DNA of 64,000 nucleotides from Gymnothorax reevesii (Eukaryota > Chordata > Actinopteri > Anguilliformes > Muraenidae): NCBI GenBank assembly GCA_029721435.1, contig CM056580.1:21832367-21896366 (forward strand), written 5' to 3'. A model generated the notes under the pieces. That model was not told where the DNA came from, searched no databases, and was given only the letters and a program-made list of their open reading frames with translations. Shown here piece after piece: positions 45,941 through 58,079 of this stretch (within the stretch, counting starts at the first letter, position 1; the number at the start of each line of letters is the position of its first letter). The position numbers and the translations under genes were made by a program.

Positions 45941-46808
45941 GGGATTTTCGCATATGCGGCCCCTGTTGTGGTTTACATTCAAACATATTTTCGTATCATG
46001 AGCTTCCCCCATCCTCAAGCAGTTGGAGAGAGACAGATTCTTCAGACTATTTGGCTTTACTGTGGCATGTTGATAAATATAAAGCATAATTCTATTTGCG
46101 CAAGAAGAACTGATTTCTTACTTTTCACACCCAGTTTTTATACCCTAATCACAGGAAATATCTTCCAAAGAAGGTCTTTCCTTATTCTCATTCTCACGCT
46201 ACAATTGGACAGGCAAACCAAAACACGGCTAGCTAATCCTTCAGGAATTCAAAGCAAAGATGAGCTGCACATCACTAAAAAGGGGTGGAAACTTACAGGC
46301 AAGAGATGAAAGTACAGACAAAGACAAATTGTTGGCAGATGAATAGGATACTAGTGGATACATAAATAATTCAATTGATTATGTTTTCAGTAACAACTAA
46401 TGGTTTTCCTGAACAAATATTGATCAAAGCTACAGAAATCAAATACATCCTCTGATTATGTTTTTGAATCAACTAAACAGCAGCCTGCTTACTAATCAAA
46501 GCTACAGAAGCTGCTGCTTTCGTGTGTGTGAGCTGCTCATGCATGTGTGAACTGAATTGCTTGTATGTGTGTGTCTGTGTGTGTGTGAACTGCTTGAATG
46601 TATGTATGTATGTCTGTGTAAATGTGTGTGCATGTGTATGTGTGCACTGCTCATGTGCGTGTGAACTGCTTGTGTGTGTGTGTGTGTGTGTTACTGCTGC
46701 CTACATAATATGGTTATTGATTATGATTATTGATTATGGTTATTCAATATGGCATTTGTTCTACTGATGACTAATGAATATGAGAAATATTGAAATATAA
46801 TCCTCAAC
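45941..46808. other. Insert between two SINE pieces
   Basis: About 870 bases separating two collinear pieces of one SINE. Includes a TG-rich stretch at 46,521-46,700. No terminal repeats or target duplication could be fixed. Confidence 0.4.
46521..46700. repeat. TG-rich low-complexity block
   Basis: Imperfect TGTGTG runs with a recurring GTGAACTGCTTG word. Its Cys-rich frame is an artefact of the repeat. Confidence 0.85.
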
Positions 46809-47098
46809 ACCCCCTATTGCCAACTCAGGAGACTGAGACAGCTTGCGGCTCTCCTCAGAAGCACGCGCCCGTTGCTGCCGCTTCTTATACACTTATTGTG
46901 TCAAAACTTCACAAATTCAGAACAAGGGCGGAGGGTAACAGAACGTAAATGAGCTTAGAATCTTCCTAATAAGCGCCCGTCTGGCCAACAGGAGGCGCCT
47001 GAGAACTGGATATTTACAATCCCGGCAGACCCTTCCCAATTTTCATCCCTGTAGCGCATTGGCCAATTGCGAGCTACTCTGAAAAGAGCTGCCGACCT
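46809..47098 (-). mobile_element. SINE body piece
   Basis: The complement of the SINE body: ATTGCCAACTCAGGAG, GGCCAACAGGAGGCGCCTGA and GCGCATTGGCCAATTGCGAG match the plus copy at 21 kb in order. The tRNA-like head is absent. Confidence 0.8.
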
Positions 47099-49709
47099 AT
47101 AGGGTACATATTGAAAGTGAAAATTAAAGGGGAAAGGAAAACAATAAGAAAAATATACTTTTTTTCATGAACAGGTCCGCCGGCTGTCCAATGAAACACA
47201 GTGCGACAGCATTTGAGTTAAAAGTTGGTCTGGTTGAGTCAAAGTGTCAAGTAGTTCTGTAATATTGAAAGCTACATAGCGCCAGCTTTTTGCATTGACA
47301 CACACCCTAGTGTTACGACTCAACCAACTGTGATGCAAATGCCTTTATTTCAGAACCACCAAACTGGATAAAAGCAATAAACATGCCGTTTGCGCAAAAT
47401 TGTGTTTCATGTTACTACCACGTGTTTCCATTAGCAGAGACACAAAAATAGAGCACATTGTGCACATTTTCGCATCAAAAGCTTAAAACATTAAAGAAAG
47501 GAGGCATGATTGAAGATAAGCACTTCATGTTTAAGAAAAATATGTTCACATATAGTAACAAAAGAGAAGGAAATATGAGCAGATAGCAATCAGAATTTAC
47601 ATATTTATTCAATCAGGAAACAACTTAAATAAATCATAGCTTTATGTGGATTTCAAAGGCAGGTTTTTTACTAAGGCTCAGTTTTAAGCCTGACCCTAGC
47701 ACACGATCTGGACTGACTGGGAAATCATAAACACTGAAGCACAGTTAGTGTCAGATAAATTGTTCTATTTGCTGGGAGGGAACTTCAAATGTCAAATGAT
47801 GGCTGCATATTTTAGTTTTATGGGCATACACACATATACGCGCACTGAATATATTTTTGATATATGGTCCAAATAGCTGAAGTCACTCTGTGAGTGAATT
47901 CTTGCTGAGCAGTTGATATACTGCACTTTTGCTTACTCAGCAATGGGAAATAGAGACACAGAGAAGAAGAGGAAGAACAACAAGAGTAAGATGAAGATAT
48001 TTTGTTGTTGTCGATACGACTTGCCGACACACGCATTTTTTCATTTCAGTCATGTTACTAGTTGAATGCGCACAAAACGGGGCGCAAAAATTGCAGGCTT
48101 CAAAAGGTTTTGTTTTGTCTCTCTAATAGATAATGAACAACAATAAAAAAGCACTGATTTAAATAATAGTCCACAAGCTGGCATCATACAGCCGGGATAA
48201 GTAAGCACTGTGCTTATAAAAAGTGGGTACACTATAAAAATAAATGTACATAGTTTATTTAGGCAAATAGCAACTTTGATATTGAAAAAGTCATTCACAT
48301 TTTGCTTGGTGTAATGAAATACCAACATATGGTGTCTCTCTTATTTATAACTTGTATAGCACTGTAAAGAAATGAAACCTTTGTTATTGAATGTTTCCTT
48401 GCTGTTATCAGCATGAGTTGGTGACGGCACATCACCAGTTTAAGTTGACAGTTTAAGTTGATGGCTATTTGGCGAAGCTTGCCTGTATTTTGCTGAGTGG
48501 AGACTTTCCCACTTACACAAAGTGTTATGTTTGGTCATATTGAGACTTTTTTTTAGAAATCTTCTGGGGAAAAAAAATCAAAGGGAGCAGTCTATATTCA
48601 ATGTATATATTTAGCATTACAGTCTGAGTACATATTATATACATTGTATATAGGCTATTCGTAATAAATTTCATTATCTTACTTTTCTCTGTGAAAAAAA
48701 ATTGTTCTAACCCTTTCAGGAGTCCAATCACTAATATGTGATCAGAATGTTCTTGACGCAAAATCCTATTCCTGGTGTAATAATCATTACAGATGACATT
48801 ACTGGGACAAGTGAGGAGATGACTGACTTTGAATGTTTACTGAACACTCCAAAGAAGTGATCTTACAGATGAGTGTTCTATAATAGTGAATTTAAAAGTA
48901 ATAATAAAAAGACTATCCCCTTAAAGGGTTACTGACATCTGGTAGAATTGCTACCCATGTATTGTGCAAGCAATGGCTGCATGCTGGCTGGTGAGGCAGA
49001 ATGCTATCAGATATAGACAAGTTTCTCTATCAACATCTGAATTCACCAGATGCAACACCTTATTAGTAAAAGCATTTGAATCTTGAGTGCATGCTAATAA
49101 AGATGAGCATAAGTTAGCTCTTCTCTGTTATGATCCTATTTTAATTCTCAGTTGATTAGCAGAGACTGGCATGACTATTTGCTCCTGTCATATTTCTAGC
49201 ATACTTTATATTCCATATCCTATTTGTGGTAATTTCCTTCAATTACCTGGCTGCATCTTGTCTTTTTGCTTCAGCTATATTCCTTGCAGTCTGACAGAGA
49301 GGATAATTGTCACTGATCTGATAAATAATTTTCACTTAATCTGAATCCAATATGATATGGCAATGCTCATTTGTGCCATTTCCACGAGGCATTTCTGTTC
49401 TATTTTCCTTTGTTGCATCTCCAGGGAGACTGCTCTTTGAATTCCACAGCTGTATATAACACTGACAACACAAGGATTCAAAGATCCCGGGCTAGGCAGC
49501 TCGTGACGCCAAAAGGCTCAAATCGAGATTTTCAAAAGAATTGTGCAAAAGCTCTGCGGTATAAAATCATGACCTGTGTGCTCAATCACGAGCCCATTAT
49601 GTCATTATTTTTTCACCTTTAATTCAAAGCTTATAAATGATTTCTTTCCCAGCCAATAAAGAAGTTTCAGGCCAGTCAGAGACGTACTGTATATGAAATA
49701 TGCCTTATT
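47099..49709. other. No gene; candidate single-copy non-coding DNA
   Basis: No repeats or exons recognised in 2.6 kb. The part from 49,040 to 49,660 has an enhancer-like AT-motif texture, with no further support. Confidence 0.3.
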
Positions 49710-49713
49710 TTAA

Positions 49714-50577
49714 AGCGGCAGTAAGTGAAATCGTTTCACCACTAGGTTTGCTGTTGTGCACTGCCTGTAGACCAAAACAAAGTGTGTCATGAGCCACACC
49801 TCCTTCTACCTCTGCTATTTGGCAGAATGACGGGCCAGTTTAAGTTTCCGCGGCATTATTACTAAATACGTCGAACCTGAAATGCTCACGAAACTGCGGA
49901 TTTGCGCTAATTGCAAATGTTAGCTGGCTGCCGGGCAACTCACCCAACACAACCGTAACGCCTAGCCCATTGCTGGGACCTAGCTGCTAACAACTCAAGC
50001 TCCGATGAGCCCATGCTATGATTTTAACATTAAATTTAATTGAATCAACATAGCGACATGTGCCTAACGTTACTGTAACACTAATTAAAGCAGACATTTG
50101 ACTTTATGTTGTTACTTACCTGTCCAGGAGAAGAAGAGCTAGCTTCGATTTAATTGTAGCCCCTTTAGCTCTTGCAGTGCTGTCCACCTTGGAAATGAAT
50201 GGCCAATATTAATATGGGTTCTGTCCCTTTCTTTATCCGACAACTTCCTCCCCAACGACCGTTGTTTCTTTGGAAGTAATTTCAGATCCTGCTCGTCTTC
50301 AAGTGAACGTTTCGTTCCGCTGTCTGTCATTTCGCTTTATAAAAAAACTGCTCACTGCTCACTGGCTGTATGAATGCATTCTCGGGAAGGAGGATTCACA
50401 TGGACGTACATGAACGCTCAGCCGGACCGGCCTTGTAAACAATGGGCTGGAGATCAACACAGGGAGCGGGTGTGTGACGTCCTGCTATACTCCAGATGAA
50501 ATGATACCTCTTGTTCTTCACATAGTGATTTTTAATTTCTTCAATCTAGAAATGATGCATTTTCGCTTATTGCCCTT
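49714..50577. mobile_element. 864-bp DNA transposon in a TTAA site
   Basis: The ends AGCGGCAGTAAGTG and (minus strand) AAGGGCAATAAGCG agree at 10 of 14 positions and both abut TTAA (49,710-49,713 and 50,578-50,581). A TTAA duplication points to Kolobok or piggyBac relatives. A short coding exon lies on the minus strand. Confidence 0.72.
50120..50330 (-). pseudogene. First exon of an element-borne protein (RW motif)
   Basis: Minus-strand ATG at 50,330-50,328 opens MTDSGTKRSLEDEQDLKLLP, a basic stretch, then DRTHINIGHSFPRWTALQEL. Uncharacterised fish proteins often carry this R-x2-NIGxxFxRWxxL motif near the start, usually followed by KTDAELALFLLD-like text. Here that continuation (KSKLALLLLD) appears after a one-base frameshift near 50,165, and a consensus donor GTAAGT (complement at 50,114-50,119) closes the exon. 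The annotated frame stops early at 50,139. Function is unknown. I infer that the exon belongs to the surrounding transposon; no second exon is seen within its borders. Confidence 0.6.
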
Positions 50578-50581
50578 TTAA

Positions 50582-51811
50582 GAATATGTTAAAAAAAAAG
50601 TTATTTCTCAATGAAATGGCCAAGTGCTGCCCATCCTCTTGAACCATAAGAGACCACTCCCAGTGTCCCTCTTTGTTCTACTGTACTCCACTCACAAATA
50701 AAATATGTAAATACTGATATGTACTTGATTCAAGATGCTCAAATGCAGCCAAAAATATGGGCTGGTACTACTACATGCCATGTGACAAGCAAATTTCAGA
50801 CCCTAGGTTATTTTGAATGCAGGGATGTTGGTGAATTAAATCCTGGAAACAAGCCACTGCAAAATGTGTCTTTTTTCCCAGCAGATGTCCCTATAACTCC
50901 TGACTACGTCTGACATACACATCTTCATCATATATTAGTTTATGTACCATCGCTTCAAGGAAAAATTTCACACTGAACCATTACCACAGAGCCTGAATAG
51001 AAACTTTGATAAGCACATTTCTCTCTCCGTGGAATTGTAATGTAGTCTCATTGAGGCCATTCACAATTCACAGAGCCTGAAAGTTCAGTTCTGCATCTGT
51101 GACTTGCATTAATTGATATTAGTTCTCAGTACTTTTGCTGCATGAGGGAATGGTGGTTTGAGGGTTAATTCCCATCACAAGGCTTCACAGCAGCCATTGT
51201 CTCACTGGAGAGTTTGCGCTTTCCAGATATTAGGGCTCTCTGCATGCAAGCTGGGTGCAGAAATCTGACTGCAGACCACAGCACTAACTATATCAATCAT
51301 TTACATATCCCATATCTCCCATTTACAGCATGTCATTTATCATTTTGGACAGATTTGTGGATGGCATTTCTTCTTGCCAGTGATATTTATCAAGAGAAAA
51401 TCAAACACTGGAAGAAGAAAAAAAGCTGAATTGCTGAATCGAAAACACAAAAATTTGGAGGCCTGATATGGTGAGCCTGTCATCTGACTCATATGACAAG
51501 CTCCCCATTACTGCCATCTCTGTTCCAGTAAAAAGTGATGTGCAACATGGAGTTGGAGGGAGAGAAAAATAAAATGCAAGTCTTTGTGTGTACGTACCGT
51601 TGATTAAAAAATTGCCTCTTGAGGTTCACATCTAGGAAAAGGAAATGAATTTGTCTCTGGCATCTGCCAACCCTTAATTTTAATCAGAATACAAGCAAAT
51701 GTCATTCAAAGGGGTTTGAAACGAGAAAGCTAGGAGTAAAATCTTGCTCAAAATTATGAGCGAGTCTGGATGCTTCATTAAGTCTGAGGGGGGGGGAAGA
51801 ACTATACTCAT
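50582..51811. other. No gene seen
   Basis: Non-repetitive by eye, with a G-run at 51,788-51,796. No supported feature. Confidence 0.35.
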
Positions 51812-52310
51812 TGTGGACACAACAAGTGGAGGTTTGACGGACACTCTGATTGGCCAAGGAGTCGAGCTCGCTTAACGTAGGCGGTGCTGCCTCCCAGAGA
51901 GTCACCTGAGTGCATTCGTCTGCCATCTTACTTTGCATCACATGATTGCTTAGCTGGTATAATGTTGGGCTTATTTAAGTTAGTCTTCCCGAGTAACTGT
52001 TCCTCGGTGCGCTAACTCAGCAACCCTCCTCCACCGCAGCTCCACCTGTCTTTTATAGCATGTAATGATAATGTTCTTTTGTGACTAAATTACCCTTCAG
52101 AAAACAATGTCTTTTCCTTTTGAGGTCATTGTTGCTGTAGGCTCTGTTCTATGGAAGGGGGGTTAAAAGCAGCTCCCTGCCTTCGGTTCCACGCTTAGGC
52201 GGGCAGGGGTCTCTCAGAACACAGCCATGTCACCAAACCCAATGTATGCTTGTATGCTAATATGCCTGTACGCTTTCAATAAATGTTCTCTTTTTGACAA
52301 AGTGGTCCTA
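51812..52310 (+). other. Possible degraded LTR
   Basis: Begins TGTGGACACAACAAG and carries CTTCGGTTCCACGCTTAGGC, GGGTCTCTCAGAACACAG and AATAAA at 52,276-52,281, an order that recalls a retroviral-type LTR. The CA end and target duplication are not clear and there are no adjoining genes. Confidence 0.35.
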
Positions 52311-52469
52311 TCAGAATGCAATAATGAAATGACCTCAACCTGCAAATATGACTCTGAGGGATCTGGAAGTCCATGATTTGAAAAAAAAAATCCGTTGATG
52401 ACATGGATGAAACTAAAACAACAATCTTGTTGTGTCCAGGAAGGTGCTCAGCATTGGAGTAAGCATATA

Positions 52470-53195
52470 CACTAATAAGTGAAAACATTAAATCCACGCA
52501 TCGATGAAGCAAATGACATTGACTCTATAACGACAGTGAATGTCAAGGTCTGTAATCAGACCTTGGACAGTAAGCGAACATTCAGGTCTCGCAGTCAATA
52601 TGCTGAATGTGAGAGAAATGGGATCTGAGTAACTATGAGAAGGGATCGACCATAAACAAGCGACAGCGCATCATGGTCCAAGGCTCATCAATGCACCAGG
52701 GCAATGAAACGCTATTCAATCTGGTCCAAAGCGACAGAAGAGCAAACGTGGCACAAGTTGCTGGGAATTTAATGATACCTGAGGAATATATCACAACAGT
52801 GTATTGTACCCAACTGCGTGCAGCGCTTTATAGCAGCACGCTAGTCAGAGTGCCTATTCCAACTCTGGTCCATAGCCGAAAATGCTCACATACGGCACAT
52901 GCCTGTCAGAACTGAACCTCGGAGTAATTTAAGAAGGTTGCCTGGTTCAGAAACTTCTGTACTCTTTCACATCATGCGCATCGGCTTTATACGATTGCAC
53001 CAGGGAAAAGAGATGGTATCAGGTTGCATTGTGGGAAGAGGAAGGTGGTGGATGGAGTATGATGCTCTTGCAAATGTTCTGCTGGGCAGCCCTGCGTCCA
53101 AGAATTCAAACTGGTGTCAGTTTGAAGAAGCTGTTTTGGCTGTACTGAGGGGACCTATGCAATATTAGGCAGGTGGATTTAATGCTTCGGCCAAT
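52470..53195 (+). pseudogene. Tc1-like element relic (family 3), internally deleted
   Basis: The start, with GTGAAAACATTAAATC and GGGATCTGAGTAACTATGAG, and the end, with ACCTATGCAATATTAGGCAG followed by GTGGATTTAATGCTT, match the two ends of a well-known fish Tc1 family whose termini contain GGTGGTTTTAATGTTATGG. The middle keeps frame bits from the transposase (for example ANVAQVAGN and GCIVGRGRWWMEYDAL). At ~725 bp it is shorter than the ~1.2 kb expected, and broken by stops. Confidence 0.65.
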
Positions 53196-54118
53196 TGGCG
53201 TATTATGATAGTCCATCTGGGGGGTGAGCTGCACATAAAATAAGCTGTGGGTGAGAGTCTGTCTCCCATCCCCAGAAATTGCAGAGGCACGCAACTGAAG
53301 CGAAAAGAATGAATGATGTATTCATTGTTTTTTGTTTATTTTTTTTGCATACAAGCGGTGCATGATTATTCTTTAAAGACCATCCAGACTCAGGAGTGGG
53401 CATGTGCACAAAAAACAAAGAAAGCTCAGAAAATAAAGCAAAGCTACTTACCATGACAGAAAAATAATAATAAAAAACACATTAACTTTCCCTCCCTCCC
53501 TCACAACAAAGAAATAAAACAGTTATATCAAACAATGGCTGCATCTACTCCCTACAGCTCTTACAGCAAGTTCGTCAAGTACGAATTACGTACACTGAGA
53601 GAACCACAAGTTTGGTCAAACACTCACTCTCAGACAAAGCAATTCGTTTCACCAAATATTAGACTGAGAGGATGCCATAGGCCATGTTTTCTGGGGCGAG
53701 AAATGGACTTCTGCCATCTCAGCATTGCACAGGTATATATGATGTCCATTTCCTGGGACCAATCAGTCAGTAGGCCTATGCATCAGTGGGATCACCTGAG
53801 GGAAGCAAGAAAGAAAAGATTCGGAACACAACAGAAACCAAAATGGACAACAACCTCCAACATTTGTTGATGGATGAGACGGTACATATTCTTTGAGGAA
53901 TATAAACATATGTTGATTGTATGTTCCTGTCATGTCTCAGCCTGATATTTCATACTAATATCCCTCAGGGGACACTGCCTCGGGAAAAAGAGCCCAGAGT
54001 TTCCTATAAAGAAGCAGAGGATACAGAATCTGAGCACACAATCACACAACTAAAACCTCCGGGAACCCTAGCTTTCCTTTTTACTTTTTTCTTTGTTGGC
54101 TGTGATGGATCAAACATG
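53196..54118. other. No gene seen
   Basis: Chance frames at 53,203-53,454 and 53,535-53,870 have no family features. Confidence 0.4.
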
Positions 54119-54532
54119 AGTACGTTCAAGGGCGCAGTTTTAACTGGGGACAGGAGGGACATGTCCCCACTTTTCAAAATACTGTATTTGTCCCCCCTCT
54201 TCTTACAGTTTGAAAACCAACAGTAGGCTGTAATTGCAAAACGACAAGAAACAGTGTGCGCACAGGGACCACACAGAAGCGTCCCCCCCGTCATACATAC
54301 ATATATATATATGTACCATTGCACCATTCACTTTCGCCTTCTTGAAAATTACATTTTCAAAAAGACTTGTGTGTGAGTCGGTATTATTTTGGTATCGCTG
54401 TGCAGCGTAACATTTTGTCTCCCTAACTATGTGCTTTTTGTATGATGGAAAGCGACACATTTGCTAAAGGGAAGATCGAAATATGACTCGGGGTCAACGT
54501 TAAAGTGCGAGCAGAAAAGTAAACGTGGCCGA

Positions 54533-55069
54533 CAGGGGCGTAGATTTAACTGGGAGTTGGTGGGGACGGAGACACGGCCTTTATGACAATTAGTCCTGGC
54601 CAGTTCTCAATCATTTTCCTTCACCGACGCCTTTTCTAATTATCGTAATTGGCAACTGAAGACACGGTTCCACTCCATATGCGATCTAACAGCATCCAGC
54701 GGTGATACGGTGGGGTAAATTAAGTTCAGAAAATTAATTTACTGCTTGCTTGTGAGTCGACAGGTAAGTAATTTTGAATAATGTTGATTTAAACACAGCA
54801 AACACGCATCCTGATGACCGATTGCCGTCTTACTTAAGTGTTGATGCAACACTGAACTTTTGCATTCCATAACGAACCGGTGCTGCTTGTTCTCTCTGAT
54901 TAAAGAGTAGAGTTAAATCGCATATGGAGAGGAACCGTGTCTTCAGTTGCCAATAACGATAATTAGAAAAGGCGTCGGTGAAGGAAAATAATTGAGAACT
55001 GGCCAGGACTAATTGTCATAAAGGCCGTGTCTCAGTCCCCACCAATTCCCAGTTAAATCTAAGCCCCTG
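54533..55069. mobile_element. hAT-I, 537-bp foldback element, ~155-bp arms
   Basis: The arms 54,533-54,687 and 54,915-55,069 are inverted copies with only a handful of differences; each carries CGGCCTTTATGACAATTAGT and TTCACCGACGCCTTTTCT on opposite strands. The ends are CAGGGGCGTAGATTT and (minus strand) CAGGGGCTTAGATTT. Flanks GTGGCCGA (54,525-54,532) and GTGACCGA (55,070-55,077) agree at 7 of 8 bases. The end words resemble hAT-H, so it may be a relative. Confidence 0.9.
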
Positions 55070-56223
55070 GTGACCGAGGCTTTTAATGACCCTCTGATAA
55101 GATAATTGCTTAGACGTTTTCACCGTTATAAGAAACGTCGATGAATGCCCGTATACATTATCAAATTACTCTCTGGTTTCCTCACTTCATTGTACCTTGG
55201 TTGAGCATATTAGCGGTCAACCGAATTTTTCATATTGAATCATATGGCTAATGCCAACGATGTTAAAAGGAAGTGCTAGTTAACTCTGGCTACTCCATTA
55301 CTAAGCTTCTTCTTTGCCCCTGTTGTGCTTCAACACTTTTGTCAAAAATGATCACTGCACAGCGTGGATCGAGGGGATAGAGAAAAGTTTTCTCTCCTGA
55401 TTTCTAACTGCCAAGCCTTTCTCCCCTCCTTGTCTTTTGGAACTATGTATAAACAAACAAAGCAACTGGTCCACTATTTTAAATATTATGCAGGTAAGAA
55501 GCACTGTCACTGAATGTCAATTGCTAATAGCTAGCTAGTTAGCCACCTTGTTAATTTTATTAACTGCTAAGTCAATGAAATCCCCGCGACGGTAGGGATA
55601 CCTAGGTAGCTCGCTGGTGACCATTATCAATCGCTTGCGTTTGCTTTCAGTCAGCGGTCGATCAGGTCAACGGAACGGCCAATTTGCTAGCTGGCACAGG
55701 AACGCACTTTTTTTCTATTTAGTGACAAATTTGCGTTTCTACGTTAATTTATGTATGAAACATTTTATTGGAGCCCTTCAAATGAACATTGCTGCAAATG
55801 GCAGCCACATATCTCGGCACATATCTTATATTGACTTATTTGAAATTGGCCTCATAGGAAACATAGGCCGGCTGCTTCACCTTGGGTAATGTAAATATGA
55901 CATCATCAGCAATCTAGGGTTCTAAATATATATATCTATGCCTCTCACTCAGTGCTACGCCACGTGCTCAGTCACAGACACAGACAGGATACAGCGCAGC
56001 AGTAAAGAGATAAGAAGGAGGCAACAGCTCAATTTAAAGTCGTTATATGGAATGGGACATAGAAGAAAGAAAGAAAATGTGGGTTGATAAGTCTTTACTG
56101 GTATTTCTAACATCACTCTATAGGCTATTGTAGCTAGCTAACTAATGTTAGCAACATTTAGTTAGCATAGTAACTATGTCTGCTCAGCACTGTTGTATAA
56201 CGTTACCTTGTCCATGTCAACTG

Positions 56224-56773
56224 CAGAGGCAGATTTAGGTGCCTCCCCCTCCCCTAATTTCTGCAGACTGACTTTTCGAAAACAGCCTGTTTCGCACATT
56301 ACACACAGGGCTTTAAGCTCGAAAAATTGCCATGCTGGAAAAATGAAATAGGAAGTGATTATTCAACTCTGTACACTGTCTGTTGTATGCAGTCCTATAT
56401 GGATTAGCTATAAGCCGAGCTATAACGTTTGATCCTATAAAGTAGGAAATTAGCTTCAAAGTGAATTAAATACCATTCTCCATGAAAGAAAAGTGTTAAT
56501 GTTGTGTTTTAAATGTTTAATCCATGATGTATCGTGATGGATGCTTTGATCATTTTCACTGTTCGTCCGTTTCTATCAGAATAGGACCTAAGTCTCTTAG
56601 TTTTGATTGTCTTTGCAGAGTCAAGTGTAAACTTATGTCTAAAATTGAGATAATTGTTAATGAAAAAAATTGTTTTTTCTGATAACAATAAGACCTTGAA
56701 GGCTTTGGGTCTTCAGTGCTCGTATGGGGGCTGTGTCCCCCCCCCCCTTCCAAAATTCCTGGATCTGCCCCTG
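56224..56773. mobile_element. 550-bp MITE with AACTG flanks
   Basis: The ends CAGAGGCAGATTTAGG and (minus strand) CAGGGGCAGATCCAGG match at 13 of 16 positions. AACTG lies directly outside both (56,219-56,223; 56,774-56,778). Inside each end is a C- or G-run (CCTCCCCCTCCCC; CCCCCCCCCCCC). End sequence suggests hAT, though five bases is short for its target duplication. Confidence 0.7.
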
Positions 56774-56986
56774 AACTGCATTCATATCAGAGATCAGATG
56801 AGGTTGGACCAGTAGTGCAGGGAGAGGAAGGAAGGAGTTGCATTGCGTTGCAGGTTGGTTAATGTATTTTGGTTTGGTGATTTTGGTTTGTTGATGAGGA
56901 GAGGAAGGAATGAACATGATCTATTTTCATATTTCATACTTGTGTCCCCCCACTTCTGAAACTAAAGTTTCGCCTTTGAGTGCATT

Positions 56987-57429
56987 GTGAGACCCACACT
57001 GTGCATGATGCAGTGTCCGGGCTTTTTAGCTCAAAGACTCTGGGGCTGAACTGGTGGGTGTTCTGCAGTGGGAAGCACAGTTGGCATTGAAATCAGGATG
57101 CTTGGGAGGAATCTCCCTGGATGCTGTTATCTGAGTAACAATATTCACTCGCCTGCCATTATCCCACATGATAACACAAGATCACAACACCTGTCGCTCA
57201 AGCCATTTAATCTAAATAAAGTTTCTTCTGCAATGTCCTACATAAACCTGAGGCAGCTGTAATGTGGCGTGTGGCACTCCTGTGTCATGGCTCATGGTCA
57301 TGTAAGCATAGCCTTCAATTTTAATGGTCTTGGGCAGTTATGGTATGATTTACAACTAAATCACATCGACAAATTGCATGAATTAATAAAAAATTACTTT
57401 GATTAAGGCTGCAGTCAAAAATCACTGCT
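56987..57429. other. No gene seen
   Basis: Short non-repetitive stretch. Confidence 0.35.
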
Positions 57430-57440
57430 TTCAGTGTTTT

Positions 57441-57881
57441 TTTGTTTTTGTTTTGTTTTTAATAATTTGGCATCTCCAATCTCACCGGAATCTGGAATGC
57501 TTTATTGGGGAACTACGTACAAAGCTTGCTTGTGTGCGAACTCGTGCTGCCAACTCAGGACCGTGAAGACAGTCCGCAGCTCCCATCCAAAACACGCGCC
57601 TGTCAGCCGTTGCTTCTTACACATTCATTGGTTGAATCCTTGCAAGTTCAGAACAAGGGTGGAGGATACCCGTAAACAAGCTTAGACTCTTCCTGACGAG
57701 TGCCCTTCTGTCCAACAGGAGGCGCTTAAACAATAAACAAACATACACAATTTACATATTACCCTTCCTGGCAGACCCTTCCCAATTTGCATCTCTGTAG
57801 CGCAATGGCCAATTGTGTGCTACTCTGAAAAAGCTACCGACCGCTGCCGGTTGGTACGACCGAGGCTCGAACTTGAGTGCC
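57441..57881 (-). mobile_element. SINE copy, 5'-truncated, with target duplication
   Basis: Minus-strand relative of the 21-kb SINE with tail (GGCATCTCCAATCTCACC after a T-rich run), body (CCAACAGGAGGCGC; GCGCAATGGCCAATTGTG) and, at the right, the B-box region (complement CAAGTTCGAGCCTCGG) where the copy begins. TTCAGTGTTTT stands at 57,430-57,440 and 57,882-57,892, an 11-bp perfect duplication of the sort left by LINE-driven insertion. Confidence 0.87.
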
Positions 57882-57892
57882 TTCAGTGTTTT

Positions 57893-58079
57893 GTCTGCAT
57901 TTCTGACAGTATTTCATGTTGATAAACTCAATTTCTCTATTTACAGAGACAAAAAAGTGTGAGAGAGAATTAAATTGCAGTCTGAGGCACAATATTGGTT
58001 CATACTGTCATACTTTCATATTTAAAATGTAGAAATAGACTTTAGTTTTCAGTCAAGATATTTTTGGTTCCTGTGATGG
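57893..58079. other. No feature
   Basis: Short spacer with nothing recognised. Confidence 0.4.

Larger units (their letters stand above)
54127..56978. mobile_element. hAT-H, 2.85 kb including nested elements
   Basis: The left end CAAGGGCGCAGTTTTA and the inverted right end (minus strand CAAAGGCGAAACTTTA) match at 12 of 16 positions. The flanks AGTACGTT (54,119-54,126) and AGTGCATT (56,979-56,986) agree at six of eight. It contains two further elements, leaving about 1.75 kb of its own. A short frame MYKQTKQLVHYFKYYA at about 55,446 followed by GTAAGA might be a first transposase exon. The borders are less secure than those of the other hAT elements here. Confidence 0.55.

Noticed and set aside
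46522..46767. Cys-rich small protein
   Set aside because: Produced by TGTG repeats reading as Cys-Val.
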